Positions 12,415-14,139 of a stretch of 14,139 bases of DNA are shown here, piece after piece (the stretch's first letter is position 1; every line of letters begins with the position of its first letter). The position numbers were made by a program, and so were the translations under genes. The DNA is from JABSOG01 sp041583135 (lineage in GTDB: Bacteria; Pseudomonadota; Gammaproteobacteria; Enterobacterales; Alteromonadaceae). The stretch spans positions 1 through 14,139 of the forward strand of contig JBFHGJ010000135.1 of the NCBI GenBank assembly GCA_041583135.1. Reading direction: 5' to 3'. Under the pieces are notes generated by a model. It was given only the letters and a program-made list of their open reading frames with translations, was not told the origin of the DNA and did no database searches.

Positions 12415-14111
12415 AACTTTTATTGATTGACGATGATGTAGTGGACCGAATGGATGCCATTCGGATGCTCAAAAACTCGGGTAAAAACATCTATATTTCT
12501 GAGGCTAGCAACGCCGAAACCGGGCTTAAAATGGCGCGTGAATCCGATTACGACCTGATTTTACTCGACTTTCAATTGCCGGGTATGAACGGGCTTGAAG
12601 TGCTGTCGTTCTTAAACAAAAAAACCGACAAGGCGACGGCGGTGGTTATGCTCAGTCACAGTGAAGATGATGAGCTGGCAAAACAATGTATTCAACATGG
12701 CGCGCAAGACTATGTGAAAAAAAGCGAGGTGACGACTTCACGTTTGATGCGGGCAATTGAACACGCCAGGGTACGTTACAATATCCACAATCAGCTCAAA
12801 AGCTCCAAAGAGCAGCTCAGAGTGCTGGCTGAAACCGACGTGCTGACCGGTTTACTCAATCGTTACTCTTTTCAAATCAATCTGAAAAGTGCGATGAATT
12901 CAGCTAAGCGTCATGGCGGCACCATGGCCATGTTGATGCTTGACCTAGACAAGTTTAAACACATCAACGACACCTTAGGTCATGACGTCGGTGATGAATT
13001 GTTGATTGCGGTGGGCAAACGCCTAGAAAGCGTTGTCAGAGTCGATGAGGTGTTAAGCCGTCTTGCGGGCGATGAGTTTGCTATTTTGGTGCAACAGCTC
13101 AACCAACCAGCTCAAGCCAGAGTGTTGGCCCAGCGTATTCAACAGGAGTTTCAACAGCCTTTTGTGCTAAGCGCCAAAGCTTACAATATCACCATGAGCA
13201 TTGGTATTGCCGTCTATCCGGATTGTGCCGATACTCCGGAGCAGTTGATGAAATGCGCCGATGTGGCCATGTATCGTTCGAAAAAGGCCGGGCGTAACCA
13301 GATCAGCTTCTATTCAAAAGCAGTGCATCAAAAAGTGCTCAAACGGGTGGAGCTTGAAAATAGCCTGTTTCGAGCATGGCAGCGCTCTGAGTTTGAATTG
13401 CATTTTCAACCGATGGTCAGCAGTAAAGACAATCGACTGGTGGCCATAGAAAGCCTGATCCGCTGGCAGCATCCCACCTGTGGCCTAACGATGCCCGAAG
13501 AATTTCTAAACATTGCCGAAGAAGTTGGATTGATGCATCACATCGGCTTTTGGGTGTTGGATAGTGCCTGTGCTCAGTGGCATCAATGGTTTGGCAGTGA
13601 TCATAACGCACCTGGCATGAGTGTTAATATTTCCGCTCAGCAACTTGCCGATCCACTGTTTTTGGAGCAACTGAAGCAGATAGCAAAACGTTATCATATG
13701 CCAGTGAACAAGCTGACCCTAGAAATATCCGAGCGCGACCTTGATTGCGAAGCCTTAAGTGGCGATATTCTCAAGCACGTTGCCGGCAGCGGGTTTGGCT
13801 TATCTTTAGATGATTTTGGCACCGGACAGGCGTCTCTTGCCGTGCTGCATCAAAACCCATTTGATACCATTAAAATATCCCCTGAATTTGTTTCCGCCAA
13901 AAGCCAGCATCAGGATGCTACTTTTGTTAAGGCTCTGGTCAATTTCGCCCAGCAGATGGGCTTGGCGACAGTTGCCGAAGCGGTAGAAACACAGCAGCAA
14001 TACCAAGCCAGTCAATCTTTCGGGGTAGACCTAATACAAGGCTACCATGTTGAAAAACCTCTCAGCGCCGCCGAATTTCAAAGCCGATGGTTGAAAAAGT
14101 ACCAGCAGTGA
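12411..14111 (+). CDS. Response regulator with GGDEF and EAL domains (cyclic-di-GMP enzyme)
   Basis: 566 residues. The receiver domain (1-120) has acidic pocket Asp7-Asp9, phospho-acceptor Asp53 (LLDFQLPG), Ser82 and Lys103. The GGDEF domain (about 137-302) has LTGLLNR and an active-site loop AGDEF (219-223), which usually remains compatible with diguanylate cyclase activity. Five residues upstream the inhibitory site reads RVDE (210-213) where RxxD is typical. The EAL domain (about 313-560) keeps Gln333, Glu347 (as ESL), Asn406, Glu438, Asp467 and Asp468 (DDFGTG), Lys488, Glu523 and Gln543. However, the KID motif reads KIS (488-490), losing an acidic residue near the metal site, and the QGY block is followed by HVEKP. 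Either or both catalytic activities may be live. ATGA overlap with the kinase gene makes a coupled pair. Confidence 0.93.
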   Translation: MKLLLIDDDVVDRMDAIRMLKNSGKNIYISEASNAETGLKMARESDYDLILLDFQLPGMNGLEVLSFLNKKTDKATAVVMLSHSEDDELAKQCIQHGAQDYVKKSEVTTSRLMRAIEHARVRYNIHNQLKSSKEQLRVLAETDVLTGLLNRYSFQINLKSAMNSAKRHGGTMAMLMLDLDKFKHINDTLGHDVGDELLIAVGKRLESVVRVDEVLSRLAGDEFAILVQQLNQPAQARVLAQRIQQEFQQPFVLSAKAYNITMSIGIAVYPDCADTPEQLMKCADVAMYRSKKAGRNQISFYSKAVHQKVLKRVELENSLFRAWQRSEFELHFQPMVSSKDNRLVAIESLIRWQHPTCGLTMPEEFLNIAEEVGLMHHIGFWVLDSACAQWHQWFGSDHNAPGMSVNISAQQLADPLFLEQLKQIAKRYHMPVNKLTLEISERDLDCEALSGDILKHVAGSGFGLSLDDFGTGQASLAVLHQNPFDTIKISPEFVSAKSQHQDATFVKALVNFAQQMGLATVAEAVETQQQYQASQSFGVDLIQGYHVEKPLSAAEFQSRWLKKYQQ

Positions 14112-14133
14112 TAGTGCTGCTGGTTTCCATTTT
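14101..14133 (+). terminator. Terminator overlapping the end of the GGDEF-EAL gene
   Basis: accagcag (14101-14108) pairs perfectly with ctgctggt (14117-14124), and the stop codon TGA lies in the 8-base loop. A T-rich tail ttccatttt follows. The stem starts within the last three codons. Confidence 0.65.
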
Positions 14134-14139
14134 CATCAA

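Overview
The window reads as a chromosomal segment of a marine-type gammaproteobacterium with moderate GC content. I would place it near the Alteromonadales, but the genus is uncertain. The gene order zapG-degQ-degS diverging from zapE-rplM-rpsI, followed by sspA-sspB, is the classic gammaproteobacterial neighbourhood also seen in E. coli. The difference is that a cytochrome bc1 operon (petABC) sits between rpsI and sspA, as expected in gammaproteobacteria that keep a bc1 complex.

Layout. Positions 1-3065 lie on the minus strand and hold zapG, degQ and a 3'-truncated degS: a divisome-associated membrane protein, a periplasmic protease/chaperone, and the membrane-anchored protease that triggers the sigma-E envelope-stress response. 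A close match to a sigma-E promoter lies just ahead of degQ. Positions 3296-5489 run on the plus strand: zapE, then the rplM-rpsI ribosomal operon with a long leader and a strong intrinsic terminator. Positions 5490-6088 are non-coding. They hold three to four 49-bp tandem repeats (one broken by a 48-bp insertion), a 16-bp palindrome, and a leader with possible alternative RNA stems. Positions 6089-8689 are petA-petB-petC (Rieske protein, cytochrome b, cytochrome c1). Positions 8793-9963 are sspA and sspB. Positions 9964-10473 are a second gene-free gap. Positions 10474-14111 are a translationally coupled pair: a soluble triple-PAS histidine kinase and a response regulator with GGDEF and EAL domains. 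A hairpin terminator overlaps the end of the last gene.

How the parts work together. DegS cuts RseA to free sigma-E, and degQ appears to be a sigma-E target, so the two adjacent genes would form a sensor-effector pair. RplM, RpsI, SspA and SspB belong to translation and starvation-proteolysis functions. PetABC is one respiratory complex encoded in order with tight coupling. The kinase/regulator pair is the only accessory-looking part and probably links a cytosolic signal sensed by PAS domains to cyclic-di-GMP turnover. Its phosphodiesterase and inhibitory-site motifs depart from consensus, so the direction of its output is open.

I did not find a clearly new multi-gene system. The items most worth a second look are the 49-bp repeat array, the sigma-E promoter at degQ, the motif changes in the cyclic-di-GMP pair, and the structured leader of petABC.
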